From positions 1-64,000 of the forward strand of contig NZ_DAMACX010000002.1 of NCBI RefSeq assembly GCF_031998825.1: a DNA stretch of 64,000 bases. Direction: 5' to 3'. The position numbers were made by a program, and so were the translations under genes. Every line of letters begins with the position of its first letter. The first letter of the stretch is position 1. The notes beneath the pieces are model-generated. The model saw only the letters and a list, made by a program, of their open reading frames with translations, searched no databases and had not been told where the DNA came from. The DNA comes from Pseudescherichia sp031998825. GTDB lineage: Bacteria > Pseudomonadota > Gammaproteobacteria > Enterobacterales > Enterobacteriaceae. Below are positions 45,729 through 55,390 of the stretch, piece by piece.

Positions 45729-47270
45729 ATGCGTCTTGAAGTCTTTTGTGAAGACCGTCTTGGTCTGACCCGTGAGCTGCTGGATCTGCTGGTGCTCAGG
45801 GGGATCGATTTACGCGGCATTGAGATCGACCCTATCGGGCGGATCTACCTCAACTTTGCTGAACTGGAATTTAATGACTTCAGCAGCCTGATGGCCGAAA
45901 TCCGCCGTATTCCCAGCGTGACCGACGTGCGTACCGTCTTGTGGATGCCCTCCGAGCGCGAGCACCGTGCCATGAGCGCCCTGCTGGAGGCGTTGCCCGA
46001 GCCGGTGCTCTCTCTGGACATGAAGAGCAAGGTTGAGCTGGCAAACCAGGCCAGCTGCCAGCTCTTTGGCCAGAGCCAGTCCCGGCTGCGCAACCATACC
46101 GCACCTCAGCTTATTAACGGCTTTAACTTCCAGCGCTGGCTGGAGGGGGATCCGCAGGCGTCGCACCACGAACACGTCGTTATCAACGGGCAAAACTTTT
46201 TAATGGAGATCACCCCGGTGCACCTTGAAGGCGAGCGTGGCGAGCCGGTGCTGATTGGCGCGGTGGTGATGCTGCGCTCTACCATTCGTATGGGCCGCCA
46301 GCTGCAGGATCTGGTCAGTCAGGACGCCAGCGCCTTTAACCAGATCGTGGCCGCCAGCCCGAAAATGCGCCACGTCATCGACCAGGCGCGTAAGCTGGCT
46401 ATGCTTAGCGCGCCGCTGTTAATCGTTGGTGATACCGGCACCGGCAAGGATCTGCTGGCCCACGCCTGCCATCTTGCCAGCCCGCGTGCGGCGAAGCCCT
46501 ATCTGGCGCTGAACTGCGCCTCCATTCCCGAGGATGCGGTAGAGAGCGAGCTGTTTGGCCATGCACCGGAGGGCAAAAAAGGGTTCTTCGAGCAGGCCAA
46601 CGGTGGCTCGGTGCTGCTGGATGAAATTGGCGAGATGTCGCCCCGCATGCAGGTTAAGCTCCTGCGCTTCCTGAATGATGGTACCTTCCGCCGCGTTGGC
46701 GAGGATCACGAGGTTCACGTTGACGTGCGGGTGATCTGCGCCACCCAGCGTAATCTGGTGGAGCTGGTACAGAAGGGCATTTTCCGGGAAGACCTTTACT
46801 ACCGTCTGAACGTGCTGACCCTGGATCTGCCTCCGCTGCGCGATCGTTCTCAGGACATCATGCCGCTGACCGAGCTGTTCGTGGCCCGCTTTGCCGACGA
46901 GCAGGGCGTGCCGCGTCCGAAGCTCTCTGCCGATCTCAGTAACGTCCTGACCCGCTACAGCTGGCCGGGCAACGTGCGCCAGCTGAAAAATGCGGTCTAC
47001 CGTGCGCTAACGCAGCTGGAGGGCTACGAGCTGCGTCCGCAGGACATTCTGCTACCGGACTACGATGCGGGAACCGTGGCGGTAGGCGAGGAGGCGATGG
47101 AGGGTTCGCTGGACGATATCACCAGCCGTTTCGAGCGGTCGGTGTTAACTCAGCTCTATCGCAGCTATCCCAGCACGCGCAAGCTGGCGAAACGGCTGGG
47201 CGTATCGCACACCGCTATTGCCAATAAGCTGCGGGAGTATGGCCTGAGCCAGAAGAAGGGCGAAGAGTAA
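45729..47270 (+). CDS. tyrR: Transcriptional regulator TyrR
   Basis: Regulator of aromatic amino-acid synthesis and transport with Tyr, Phe and Trp as effectors. ACT domain at the N-terminus, PAS domain, AAA+ domain with GDTGTGKD; GAFTGA is replaced by a non-sigma54 sequence (GHAPEGKKG), as in E. coli TyrR, and a C-terminal HTH follows (STRKLAKRLGVSHTAIANKL). 513 residues from 45729, as in E. coli. Confidence 0.97.
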   Translation: MRLEVFCEDRLGLTRELLDLLVLRGIDLRGIEIDPIGRIYLNFAELEFNDFSSLMAEIRRIPSVTDVRTVLWMPSEREHRAMSALLEALPEPVLSLDMKSKVELANQASCQLFGQSQSRLRNHTAPQLINGFNFQRWLEGDPQASHHEHVVINGQNFLMEITPVHLEGERGEPVLIGAVVMLRSTIRMGRQLQDLVSQDASAFNQIVAASPKMRHVIDQARKLAMLSAPLLIVGDTGTGKDLLAHACHLASPRAAKPYLALNCASIPEDAVESELFGHAPEGKKGFFEQANGGSVLLDEIGEMSPRMQVKLLRFLNDGTFRRVGEDHEVHVDVRVICATQRNLVELVQKGIFREDLYYRLNVLTLDLPPLRDRSQDIMPLTELFVARFADEQGVPRPKLSADLSNVLTRYSWPGNVRQLKNAVYRALTQLEGYELRPQDILLPDYDAGTVAVGEEAMEGSLDDITSRFERSVLTQLYRSYPSTRKLAKRLGVSHTAIANKLREYGLSQKKGEE

Positions 47271-47275
47271 AACAA

Positions 47276-47307
47276 GAGAGCCTTCATCACTGAAGGCTCT
47301 TTTTTTA
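47276..47307. terminator. Terminator between tyrR and tpx
   Basis: AGAGCCTTCA and TGAAGGCTCT form a perfect 10-bp stem with loop TCAC, followed by T residues on the plus strand. It closes tyrR; the minus strand is followed by CTTGTTTTA and could also serve tpx. Confidence 0.88.
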
Positions 47308-47313
47308 GTGCGG

Positions 47314-47826
47314 TTACGCTTTCTGCGCCAGGGCTTCCAGAGCAGCCTCGTAGTCCGGCTCGTTGGTGATCTCGTTCACCAGCTGGCTGAATACGACGGT
47401 GTCGTTTTCATCGATAACCACTACCGCACGGGCGGCCAGGCCTTTCAGCGCGCCTTCGGCAATGCCTACGCCGTAGTTTTCGAGGAAGTCGGCGTTACGC
47501 AGAGTCGACAGGGTGATCACGTTGCTCAGACCTTCCGCGCCGCAGAAGCGGGACTGGGCGAACGGCAGGTCGGCGGAGATGCACAGTACCACGGTATCTT
47601 TCATCTCGGTGGCGAGCTGGTTAAATTTGCGCACGGAGGCGGCGCAAACACCGGTGTCGATGCTCGGGAACACGTTGAGAACTTTGCGCTTACCAGCAAA
47701 CTGCGCCAGCGTAACGTCGGTCAGATCCTTCGCGACCAGCGTGAAAGGGTGTGCTTTGCTGCCAACTGCCGGAATGGTGCCTGCAACAGAGACCGGATTG
47801 CCCTGGAAATGAACGGTTTGTGACAT
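47314..47826 (-). CDS. tpx: Lipid hydroperoxide peroxidase / thiol peroxidase
   Basis: Periplasm-or-cytosol two-cysteine peroxiredoxin reduced by thioredoxin. Peroxidatic Cys in SIDTGVCAAS (about 61) and resolving Cys in SRFCGAEG (about 95). 170 residues, two longer at the C-terminus than E. coli. Start at 47826 with AGGAAG upstream. Confidence 0.97.
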   Translation of the reverse strand: MSQTVHFQGNPVSVAGTIPAVGSKAHPFTLVAKDLTDVTLAQFAGKRKVLNVFPSIDTGVCAASVRKFNQLATEMKDTVVLCISADLPFAQSRFCGAEGLSNVITLSTLRNADFLENYGVGIAEGALKGLAARAVVVIDENDTVVFSQLVNEITNEPDYEAALEALAQKA

Positions 47827-47954
47827 GAATATCTTCCTGTTTACATATAGTTAACGTCGCCGCTAGTGTACGTGATCGGCCTTAATCACGGCAAACCTAT
47901 TTTTGTCCCGCTTTTCAACACTATACTTTTAACATTCCGTTAAAGGAGCAAGGA

Positions 47955-48920
47955 ATGAGAACAGTTAAAGTCTATGAAGAGAGCTGGCCGCTGCATTCGC
48001 CATTTGTCATCTCCCGGGGCAGCCGCAGCGAGGCCAGGGTTGTGGTAGTTGAGCTGGAAGAGGAGGGGATAAAGGCGAGCGGAGAGTGCACGCCTTATCC
48101 ACGCTATGGCGAGAGCGATGCGTCGGTTATGGCCCAGATCATGACCATCGTGCCGCAGCTGGAGAACGGCCTCAGCCGCCAGCAGCTGCAATCCCTGCTG
48201 CCGCCGGGGGCAGCGCGCAACGCCGTAGACAGCGCCCTGTGGGATCTGGAGGCCCGTCGGCTGGGCATCAGCCTGGAGCAGCATCTGGGCGTTATGCTGC
48301 CGGAGGACGTTACTACCGCGCAGACGGTAGTGATTGGTACGCCGGAGCAGATGGCGGCCAGCGCCGCCGCCCTGTGGGAAAAGGGGGCAAGGCTGCTGAA
48401 GATCAAGCTCGACGACCGTCTCATCAGCGAGCGGCTGGTGGCGATCCGTACCGCGGTGCCGGAGGCAACGCTGATTGTCGATGCCAACGAATCCTGGCAC
48501 AGCGAGGGGCTGGCGGCGCGGTGTCAGCTGCTGGCGGATCTCGGCGTGGCGATGCTGGAGCAGCCGCTTCCCGCCAATAATGACGCCGCGCTGGAGAACT
48601 TTATCCATCCGCTGCCCATCTGTGCCGATGAGAGCTGTCACGCCCGCAGCTGCCTAAAAACCCTTGCCGGGCGCTATGAGATGATCAACATCAAGCTGGA
48701 TAAGACCGGCGGTCTGACCGAAGCGTTAGCGTTAGCCAGCGAAGCGCGGGCGCAGGGATTTGAGCTGATGCTGGGCTGTATGCTCTGCACCTCCCGGGCG
48801 ATCGCTGCGGCGCTGCCGCTGGCGTCACAGGCGCGCTTTGCCGATCTCGATGGCCCCACCTGGCTGGCGGTGGACGTTGAACCGGCGCTGCGCTTCACCA
48901 CTGGTCAGCTTCACCTCTGA
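47955..48920 (+). CDS. ycjG: L-Ala-D/L-Glu epimerase
   Basis: Enolase-superfamily enzyme that epimerises L-Ala-D-Glu released from murein so that it can be cut and reused. Catalytic lysines in LLKIKLDD and NIKLDKTGG, and metal ligands in DANESW, LEQPLP and ADES. 321 residues, the E. coli length. The end overlaps mpaA (opposite strand) by 10 bases. Confidence 0.96.
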   Translation: MRTVKVYEESWPLHSPFVISRGSRSEARVVVVELEEEGIKASGECTPYPRYGESDASVMAQIMTIVPQLENGLSRQQLQSLLPPGAARNAVDSALWDLEARRLGISLEQHLGVMLPEDVTTAQTVVIGTPEQMAASAAALWEKGARLLKIKLDDRLISERLVAIRTAVPEATLIVDANESWHSEGLAARCQLLADLGVAMLEQPLPANNDAALENFIHPLPICADESCHARSCLKTLAGRYEMINIKLDKTGGLTEALALASEARAQGFELMLGCMLCTSRAIAAALPLASQARFADLDGPTWLAVDVEPALRFTTGQLHL

Positions 48921-49624
48921 TCCGTCCAGCGCAGCAGGCGAGTCATCGCCTGCAGATAGCGCTCGCTGGCTTCATCGTTTGATATCGGCGGCAGCTCGGC
49001 GGTGATGCAGTGCAGGCCAATATCGGCACACCAGCTGCCAAACGAGCCGGGCGTTTCGTAGCCGACGCTGCGCACTAGCGGCAGGGAAAAAGCGCCGGCG
49101 AGCCAGTGGCCCAGCGGGCTTTGCGCAGGATCTTCAATGCAGGCCAGCGGATCGTGAAACGAGACCACCCAGGCCGGATGCAGGCGGTGAATAAGCTGGC
49201 AGAGGCTTTGCGTTTCAGGTTCTGAACCCGGCGTATCACCGGCTAGAAGCACCACGTCACGGGCGCTCGCGGCGCTGTTCCAGCGGTAAACCGTCTCACC
49301 GGAACGCCAGTTGGCAGCGGGAAAGTTGCGGTTGAGATCGACCCCCTGAGCGTTGGCGCGCAGGCCAAGCTGACAGCCGTCAGGATTGACCGCCAGCACC
49401 ACATGATGGTGGCGCAGAGCCGGTTCCAGCGTTCGCAGCGCGCAGGAGAGGGTCACCACTGCCGCGCTCTCGTCTCCGTGGGTACCGGCGAGGATCAGTC
49501 CACTCTCTCTGGAGGGGACGGGAGCCGGAAACCAGATAAGCGGCGCGCCGAGCCGCGAACGGCCATAGTGCTCCATTCCGGTAGCAAAAGCGCCCCGTTC
49601 GGCGCGTGGGCGTGAGGCGGTCAT
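48911..49624 (-). CDS. mpaA: Murein peptide amidase A
   Basis: Zinc carboxypeptidase of the M14 family that cuts the D-Glu-meso-DAP bond of murein tripeptide in the cytoplasm. Metal motif HGDES, arginine/asparagine motif DLNRNFPA. 237 residues, slightly shorter than E. coli (242). Convergent with ycjG, so control is separate, but it acts on the same pathway. Confidence 0.94.
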   Translation of the reverse strand: MTASRPRAERGAFATGMEHYGRSRLGAPLIWFPAPVPSRESGLILAGTHGDESAAVVTLSCALRTLEPALRHHHVVLAVNPDGCQLGLRANAQGVDLNRNFPAANWRSGETVYRWNSAASARDVVLLAGDTPGSEPETQSLCQLIHRLHPAWVVSFHDPLACIEDPAQSPLGHWLAGAFSLPLVRSVGYETPGSFGSWCADIGLHCITAELPPISNDEASERYLQAMTRLLRWTDQR

Positions 49625-49811
49625 AGCAATCCTTTCAGACAGGGGATAGACAAAGTGTTAGGCAAAGCGCAGCGCTTTTCAAATTGTTTCATTAAGTATG
49701 AGAGCGAGACAGTAAATATCGCCTAATCTTGCTAAGCCGTTTGCATTTCTCCATGCGAAAACAAATAATTAACCCATCTTTTCGCCGGGCATTTAGCTAT
49801 AGGGTCATCTT

Positions 49812-51428
49812 ATGAAACATCCCGTCTCCCTCCTCTGTGCTGCGTTGTGGTTATGCGGTCTCTCTTCCCCCTCTTTTGCCGCGGACGTGCCCGCCGGAAC
49901 CAGGCTGGCAGCGCAGCAGACGCTGGTGCGTCATATCAAAGATGAACCTGCCACCCTTGACCCTGCTAAAGCCGTGGGGCTGCCGGAGATTCAGGTGATC
50001 CGCGATCTCTACGAGGGGCTGGTGAACCAAAATGAGAAGGGGGAGATTATTCCCGGCGTGGCGACCAAATGGAGCACCAGCGATAACCGCACCTGGACCT
50101 TTACCCTGCGCAACGATGCCCGCTGGTCGGACGGGACGCCGGTCACCGCTCAGGACTTTGTCTATAGCTGGCAGCGTCTGGTGGATCCAAAAACCACGTC
50201 GCCTTTTGCCTGGTTTGCTGCGCTGGCTGGCATCGGTAATGCCCAGAGCATCATCGATGGCAAAGCCAGTCCGGACACGCTGGCAGTGACGGCGGTGGAT
50301 CCGCACACCCTTCGCGTGCAGCTCGACAACCCGCTGCCCTGGTTTACCAACCTGGCTGCCAGCTTTGCCTTCTACCCGGTGCAAAAAGCCAACGTTGAGA
50401 GCGACAAGGCGTGGACCCAGCCGGGTAAGCTAGTGGGTAACGGAGCCTACGTGCTCAAGGATCGCGTCGTTAACGAGAAGCTGGTTCTGGAGCCTAACGC
50501 CCACTACTGGGATAACGGCAAAACGGTGATCAAATCCGTCACCTTTATTCCTATTAACCAGGAGTCGGCGGCCACCAAGCGCTATCTGGCGGGGGATATC
50601 GATATCACTGAATCCTTCCCGAAAAACCTGTATCAGAAGCTGCTTAAGGATATCCCCGGCCAGGTCTATACCCCGCCGCAGCTGGGCACCTACTACTATG
50701 CGTTTAATACCCAAAAGGGACCGACGGCGGACGCCCGCGTGCGCCTGGCCTTGAGCATGACTATCGATCGCCGCCTGATGGCGGAGAAGGTGCTGGGAAC
50801 CGGCGAGAAGCCCGCCTGGCGCTTCACCCCCGACGTGACGGCGGGCTTCAAGCCTGACCCTTCGGATGCGGAGCACCTGAGCCAGGCCGAGCTGAACGTG
50901 CAGGCGAAAACGCTGCTCCAGGCGGCGGGCTATGGGCCAGGTCGTCCATTAAAGCTGACGCTGCTGTATAACACCTCAGAGAACCATCAAAAGATCGCCA
51001 TTGCCGTGGCGTCGATGTGGCGGAAGAACCTCGGCGTTGACGTAAAGCTGCAAAACCAGGAGTGGAAAACCTATATCGACAGCCGCAACACCGGCAATTT
51101 TGACGTGATCCGCGCCTCGTGGGTTGGGGACTACAACGAGCCGTCTACCTTCCTGTCGCTGCTGACCTCCACCCACAGCGGCAATATCTCCCGCTTCAAC
51201 GATCCGGCATACGATAAGGTAATGAAGCAGGCAGCGCAGGAGCCGACCGCGAAAGCGCGCAATGCCGACTACAACGCGGCAGAAAAAATTCTCGCGCGGG
51301 AAGCGCCTATTGCGCCAATCTACCAGTACACCAACGGGCGGCTGATCAAGCCGTGGCTGAAGGGCTATCCGATCAATAACCCCGAGGACGTGGCCTACAC
51401 CCGGACGATGTATATTGTGGCGCATTGA
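49812..51428 (+). CDS. mppA: Periplasmic murein tripeptide-binding protein MppA
   Basis: OppA-like periplasmic binding protein for L-Ala-D-Glu-meso-DAP, delivering it to the Opp permease. Signal peptide of about 23 residues ending SFA, then SBP_bac_5 motifs IRDLYEGLVNQNEKGE and IDITESFPKNLYQKL. 538 residues. The stop TGA overlaps an ATG of the next frame (TGATG), so dsdA may be coupled. Confidence 0.95.
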   Translation: MKHPVSLLCAALWLCGLSSPSFAADVPAGTRLAAQQTLVRHIKDEPATLDPAKAVGLPEIQVIRDLYEGLVNQNEKGEIIPGVATKWSTSDNRTWTFTLRNDARWSDGTPVTAQDFVYSWQRLVDPKTTSPFAWFAALAGIGNAQSIIDGKASPDTLAVTAVDPHTLRVQLDNPLPWFTNLAASFAFYPVQKANVESDKAWTQPGKLVGNGAYVLKDRVVNEKLVLEPNAHYWDNGKTVIKSVTFIPINQESAATKRYLAGDIDITESFPKNLYQKLLKDIPGQVYTPPQLGTYYYAFNTQKGPTADARVRLALSMTIDRRLMAEKVLGTGEKPAWRFTPDVTAGFKPDPSDAEHLSQAELNVQAKTLLQAAGYGPGRPLKLTLLYNTSENHQKIAIAVASMWRKNLGVDVKLQNQEWKTYIDSRNTGNFDVIRASWVGDYNEPSTFLSLLTSTHSGNISRFNDPAYDKVMKQAAQEPTAKARNADYNAAEKILAREAPIAPIYQYTNGRLIKPWLKGYPINNPEDVAYTRTMYIVAH

Positions 51429-51445
51429 TGAGGAACGCTCTTGTT

Positions 51446-52789
51446 ATGCCGACTATGAACGAACTTGCAAAAGATATCCTTTCATCGCCTGTGGTCGCCG
51501 AGCTGCAATCCCTGCGCGAAACCATCTGGTTCAATCCGGGCGTCAAGCCTGCGGAGGAGGGCCTCAAGCGCGTTGGGCTGACGCTTGCCGATGCTGAAGA
51601 TGCCGAGGCCCGACTGTATCGCTTTGCACCGCTGCTCGCTCAGGCGTTTCCGGAAACGGCCGCTACGGCGGGCATCATCGAGTCCGATATGGTTCCGGTA
51701 CCGCTGATGCAGGCGGAGCTGGAGAAAACGGGGCCGGTTGCAGGGCATATCTGGCTCAAGAAAGACAGTCACCTGCCGATTTCTGGTTCGATCAAGGCAC
51801 GCGGGGGGATCTATGAAGTGCTGGCCCACGCGGAGACGCTCGCCCTTGAGGCTGGCCTTATCAGCACGACGGATGATTACAGCATCCTGCTCTCACCAGC
51901 GTTTCGCCAGTTCTTCAGCCAGCATAAAATCGCCGTAGGCTCAACGGGCAACCTGGGGCTTTCAATCGGTATTATTAGCGCCAGGCTCGGCTTTCACGTT
52001 ACCGTGCATATGTCAGCCGACGCGCGCCAGTGGAAAAAAGATAAGCTCCGCTCGCACGGCGTGGAGGTGATGGAGTATGAACAGGATTACAGCGTGGCCG
52101 TTGAGCAGGGGCGTAAAGCAGCCGACTCCGATCCAACCTGTTTCTTCATCGATGATGAGAACTCCCGGACGCTATTCCTGGGCTATTCAGTAGCAGGCCT
52201 GCGCCTGCGCCAGCAGCTGCAGGATAAGAATATTACCGTTGATGCCGAACACCCCCTGTTCGTTTACCTTCCCTGCGGCGTAGGTGGAGGCCCTGGCGGG
52301 GTAGCCTTTGGGCTTAAGCTTGCCTTTGGGGATGATGTCCATTGCTTCTTCGCAGAACCCACGCACTCACCCTGTATGCTGCTGGGAATGAGTACCGGCC
52401 TGCACGATGCTATCTCCGTACAGGAGATCGGTATCGACAACAGAACCGCAGCAGACGGCCTGGCCGTTGGTCGCGCATCCGGGTTCGTTGGCCGGGCGAT
52501 GGAGCAGCTTATTGATGGTTGTTACACGCTGAGCGATGAGTCGATGTATAACCTGCTGGCGATGCTGGATCGGACGGAAGGCATTCAACTTGAACCTTCC
52601 GCGCTGGCCGGTATGAGTGGGCCTCAGCGCATTACGGCGAATCGTTCTTACCAGACGCAGCACGCTCTCTCAGCCGAAACCATGGCTAACGCCACTCATC
52701 TGGTCTGGGCTACCGGAGGTGGGATGGTTCCTGATAAAGAGATGCAGGAGTACCTCGCGAAAGGGAAATGCGCGGACGAGCATCTCTGA
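51446..52789 (+). CDS. dsdA: D-serine ammonia-lyase
   Basis: PLP enzyme that deaminates D-serine to pyruvate. Schiff-base lysine in PISGSIKARGG, phosphate loop GSTGNLGLSIG, and PCGVGGGPGG match E. coli DsdA along the whole length. The ATG at 51446 gives 447 residues (E. coli 442), with GAGGA about 11 bases before; an in-frame ATG at 51428 overlaps the mppA stop. The usual neighbours dsdC and dsdX are absent here. Being downstream of mppA, it is probably read from that promoter. Confidence 0.9.
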   Translation: MPTMNELAKDILSSPVVAELQSLRETIWFNPGVKPAEEGLKRVGLTLADAEDAEARLYRFAPLLAQAFPETAATAGIIESDMVPVPLMQAELEKTGPVAGHIWLKKDSHLPISGSIKARGGIYEVLAHAETLALEAGLISTTDDYSILLSPAFRQFFSQHKIAVGSTGNLGLSIGIISARLGFHVTVHMSADARQWKKDKLRSHGVEVMEYEQDYSVAVEQGRKAADSDPTCFFIDDENSRTLFLGYSVAGLRLRQQLQDKNITVDAEHPLFVYLPCGVGGGPGGVAFGLKLAFGDDVHCFFAEPTHSPCMLLGMSTGLHDAISVQEIGIDNRTAADGLAVGRASGFVGRAMEQLIDGCYTLSDESMYNLLAMLDRTEGIQLEPSALAGMSGPQRITANRSYQTQHALSAETMANATHLVWATGGGMVPDKEMQEYLAKGKCADEHL

Positions 52790-52799
52790 ATAGCGCTCC

Positions 52800-53639
52800 T
52801 TAACCGTTTTCACTGTGCGGGTCGAAGGCGTTTAGCTCTTTGGCATCATGGCTGCAAAAGAACGTGATCTCTTGCTTATAGCGAGCAAACAGCTCCCGTA
52901 ACTGCTGTTGCGTCCGGTGTCTTGTGCCGTTATCCATCGCCATCATCCACTGATAAAAGCGCAGGCCCGGCGTGCAGTGGGGATTTTGCAGATCCATTTC
53001 GCCCCGGTAGAACCAGGCGTCACCCCCATGCAGTAACCACCCGTTTGGCTGGCTTACGGCAATACCCGCATGCCCCGTGGTATGTCCTGCCAGCGGTACC
53101 AGCAGGATTTCCGGTGGTAACCCTTTTAGCGCCGTAACCGCCTCAAAGCCGTACCATGACTCTCCCTGAGGTTGATAGCCTGTCCAGCCCGCGCTGCCGC
53201 TCCATTGGCTGGGCCGATAGCGCTCGCGTGCCAGCCAGCTGTGTCGCTGCTCTGCAGTATTGATCTCTGTTTGCAGCAGGTGTATCTGCGCGCCAGGAAA
53301 ATCTGTCAGCCCACCCGCATGGTCAAAATCAAGATGCGTAAGAATGATATGTCGGACATCCTCTACCCGGAACCCGAGCGCTTCTATACGCGAACGGGCC
53401 GTTAGCGTTTCCCGCCTTTGAATATTATTCAGCACGCGAAAAAAGCCTGACAGCCGTTTTTCCGGCTGACGAACATCATCTCGTCCAAACCCTGTATCGA
53501 CCAGCACCAACCCGTCCCGATCGGTTTCAATGAGCAGACAATGGCATACCAGATGCGCAAAAATGCCTTTACTAAAACCATCAAATAATGCGCCACCGAC
53601 CGGACACATACACCCACAGTTAAGATGATGAACTTTCAT
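52800..53639 (-). CDS. MBL-fold metallo-hydrolase
   Basis: A 279-residue metallo-beta-lactamase-fold protein. THLDFDHAGG (HxDxDH) is the metal motif, with further ligands expected in GHTTGHAG and HGGDAWFY. Family members include lactonases, glyoxalases and others; the substrate cannot be inferred. GAGAGGAAAAT before the ATG at 53639 sets the start; an upstream extension to 53678 has no support. Followed by nothing on this strand until the end of dsdA. Confidence 0.86.
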   Translation of the reverse strand: MKVHHLNCGCMCPVGGALFDGFSKGIFAHLVCHCLLIETDRDGLVLVDTGFGRDDVRQPEKRLSGFFRVLNNIQRRETLTARSRIEALGFRVEDVRHIILTHLDFDHAGGLTDFPGAQIHLLQTEINTAEQRHSWLARERYRPSQWSGSAGWTGYQPQGESWYGFEAVTALKGLPPEILLVPLAGHTTGHAGIAVSQPNGWLLHGGDAWFYRGEMDLQNPHCTPGLRFYQWMMAMDNGTRHRTQQQLRELFARYKQEITFFCSHDAKELNAFDPHSENG

Positions 53640-53828
53640 ATTTTCCTCTCGTTCATGTTTGATGGCCTGATTAATCATGTTAGGCCAAACATCACATTCT
53701 GCGAGAAGTATCGGTGCAGGGAGCGCCTGTTTCCGCGCCAGATGACAATATTGTCATACTTCTGACAGGTAGTTGAGGCAACCGGCGGGCGTAGGGTCAG
53801 CTCGCCGGGAGTTGATCCGGATGTGACT

Positions 53829-54836
53829 TTACGACGAGAAGAGTTCCACTACCTCTCCGCCCTCCTGCGCCAGACGCGCTAAATAGCGCGAGGCATCCAG
53901 AATCTGATAAGGGAAGTATAATCCAGGCGCTACCGGCGACTCGCCATCCAGCCCGACCAGCCGTTCAAGGAGCAAGGCTATCCCCATCCCTGTCAGCGGT
54001 GCCGCACCGCCCGGATGCACGACTGCATGGCGGGTGCGAAGCGTCTGTCCTGAGTGGTCGAGGCCAGAAATATCAAGGATGATCTCCGTCGATAATGCAT
54101 CGCCTTTACGGCGGCTCGAGCTGACGCCCTGACCCAGGTCGAACTGAACGCTGTGCGCGCCGGTAGCGACGGCCAGACCCGTCACGTCGATTGAGGAGAA
54201 GCCGGTAGCGTTAATTTCAGTGCCGTCGAGCGCAGAGAAAACCGCTTTGGCGTCGTCGCCCTCACGCCATAGCCAGATACCATCCCGGAGCGTGAGCGCC
54301 TCCGGCAGCAGGTGGTTCAGATGTTCGAAATCAGCGGCTACCGCCGGCCCGCCGGTATCCTTTTCATCAACCAGCGCACCAATGCGGATTTCATACACTT
54401 CGCTGAATGATTTTGCCAGATGGAGCGCAGGCACCGTGGTGGCTCCTACCAGCCACTCATAGCCAAGCACGATCGCTGAGGCACCCGGTGCATGCATAAA
54501 GCTGGCAATTTCCGGGGCTATCTCAAATATCCCCGACGAGATACTCAGATGCGGTATGCCGCGCGACTGGGCGAAGCGGAGTCCGGCGAGGGCAGGGTCC
54601 TTATAGAGAACGACCACAGCGCTGACTTTTTGATCGCCAAGCCCCAGGTCAGCAGACGCCGTGTCCAGTGCGACACCCTGCGCAGGTCCCATTTCTGCCG
54701 CTGCGCTCTGCGCTTTGGTCAGGTCGCGGCCACCGACCAGCAGGGGAATATCGGGATAGAGGGCATGTATCGCCCGAGCGGCCTGGCGACCAATTGAACC
54801 GGAACCACCCATTAATAGAATCGGAGCTAATGACAT
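53829..54836 (-). CDS. Saccharopine-dehydrogenase-like NAD(P)-binding protein
   Basis: A 335-residue protein with an N-terminal Rossmann fold (LLMGGSGSIGRQAARAI, about residues 6-22) of the saccharopine-dehydrogenase NADP-binding type. The C-terminal part is typical of the group with no known substrate. Separated by 31 bases from the RidA-like gene, so likely one operon. No function assigned. Confidence 0.72.
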   Translation of the reverse strand: MSLAPILLMGGSGSIGRQAARAIHALYPDIPLLVGGRDLTKAQSAAAEMGPAQGVALDTASADLGLGDQKVSAVVVLYKDPALAGLRFAQSRGIPHLSISSGIFEIAPEIASFMHAPGASAIVLGYEWLVGATTVPALHLAKSFSEVYEIRIGALVDEKDTGGPAVAADFEHLNHLLPEALTLRDGIWLWREGDDAKAVFSALDGTEINATGFSSIDVTGLAVATGAHSVQFDLGQGVSSSRRKGDALSTEIILDISGLDHSGQTLRTRHAVVHPGGAAPLTGMGIALLLERLVGLDGESPVAPGLYFPYQILDASRYLARLAQEGGEVVELFSS

Positions 54837-54867
54837 AAGCGTGTCTCCTCGTTTAGATGATGAGCGA

Positions 54868-55263
54868 CTAAGGGGTTGGAATTCGGGCTATGACCTTAAT
54901 TTCAAAATCAAATCCAGCGAGCCAGGTAACGCCTACTGCTGTCCAGTTTGGATAGGGGGGATGTGGGAAAAGAGACTCTTTTACCTGCATGATCGTTGGA
55001 AATTGATTTTGCGGGTCGGTGTGAAACGTGGTGACATCAATCAGGTCTTCAAATGTGCAGCCCGCCGCCGCCAGCGTCGCGTTGAGATTATCAAAGGCCA
55101 ACTGCACCTGAGCGGCAAAATCCGGCTCCGGTGTGCCATCAGTGCGGCTTCCCACCTGGCCGGAAACAAACAGTAAATCGCCGGAGCGTATCGCAGCAGA
55201 ATAACCGTGCTCTTCATAGAGAGCATGTCGGCTGGCAGGGAAGATCGGTTCGCGTTGGATCAT
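54868..55263 (-). CDS. RidA-family (YjgF/YER057c) protein
   Basis: A 131-residue RidA-superfamily protein (SAAIRSGDLLFVSGQVG, DVTTFHTD). RidA family members hydrolyse reactive enamines/imines or act in degradation pathways. It is the first gene of a minus-strand unit that is divergent from the TetR regulator 127 bases away, so it is probably controlled by it. Confidence 0.85.
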   Translation of the reverse strand: MIQREPIFPASRHALYEEHGYSAAIRSGDLLFVSGQVGSRTDGTPEPDFAAQVQLAFDNLNATLAAAGCTFEDLIDVTTFHTDPQNQFPTIMQVKESLFPHPPYPNWTAVGVTWLAGFDFEIKVIARIPTP

Positions 55264-55324
55264 AGGGTTTCCTTTACTTTATTCAGGGTGAAAAACGTAA
55301 AGCACAACACGGACAGTTGATTTA

Positions 55325-55370
55325 ATATACATGTCGTATGTCAAATTAATCACACATACGGAGCGTATGT
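55325..55370. promoter_or_regulatory. Tandem TetR-type operators between ridA-like gene and tetR
   Basis: ACATACG-GAG-CGTATGT (55354-55370) is a perfect 7-3-7 inverted repeat. A weaker copy, ATATACA-TGT-CGTATGT, lies at 55325-55341, so the pair is in tandem with centres 29 bases apart. On the minus strand each CGTATGTCAA includes TTGACA, a -35 for the RidA-like gene, so binding would cover the promoter. Best assignment: operator of the adjacent TetR protein. Confidence 0.72.
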
Positions 55371-55390
55371 CAAATGGAGATGGAGAAGAT

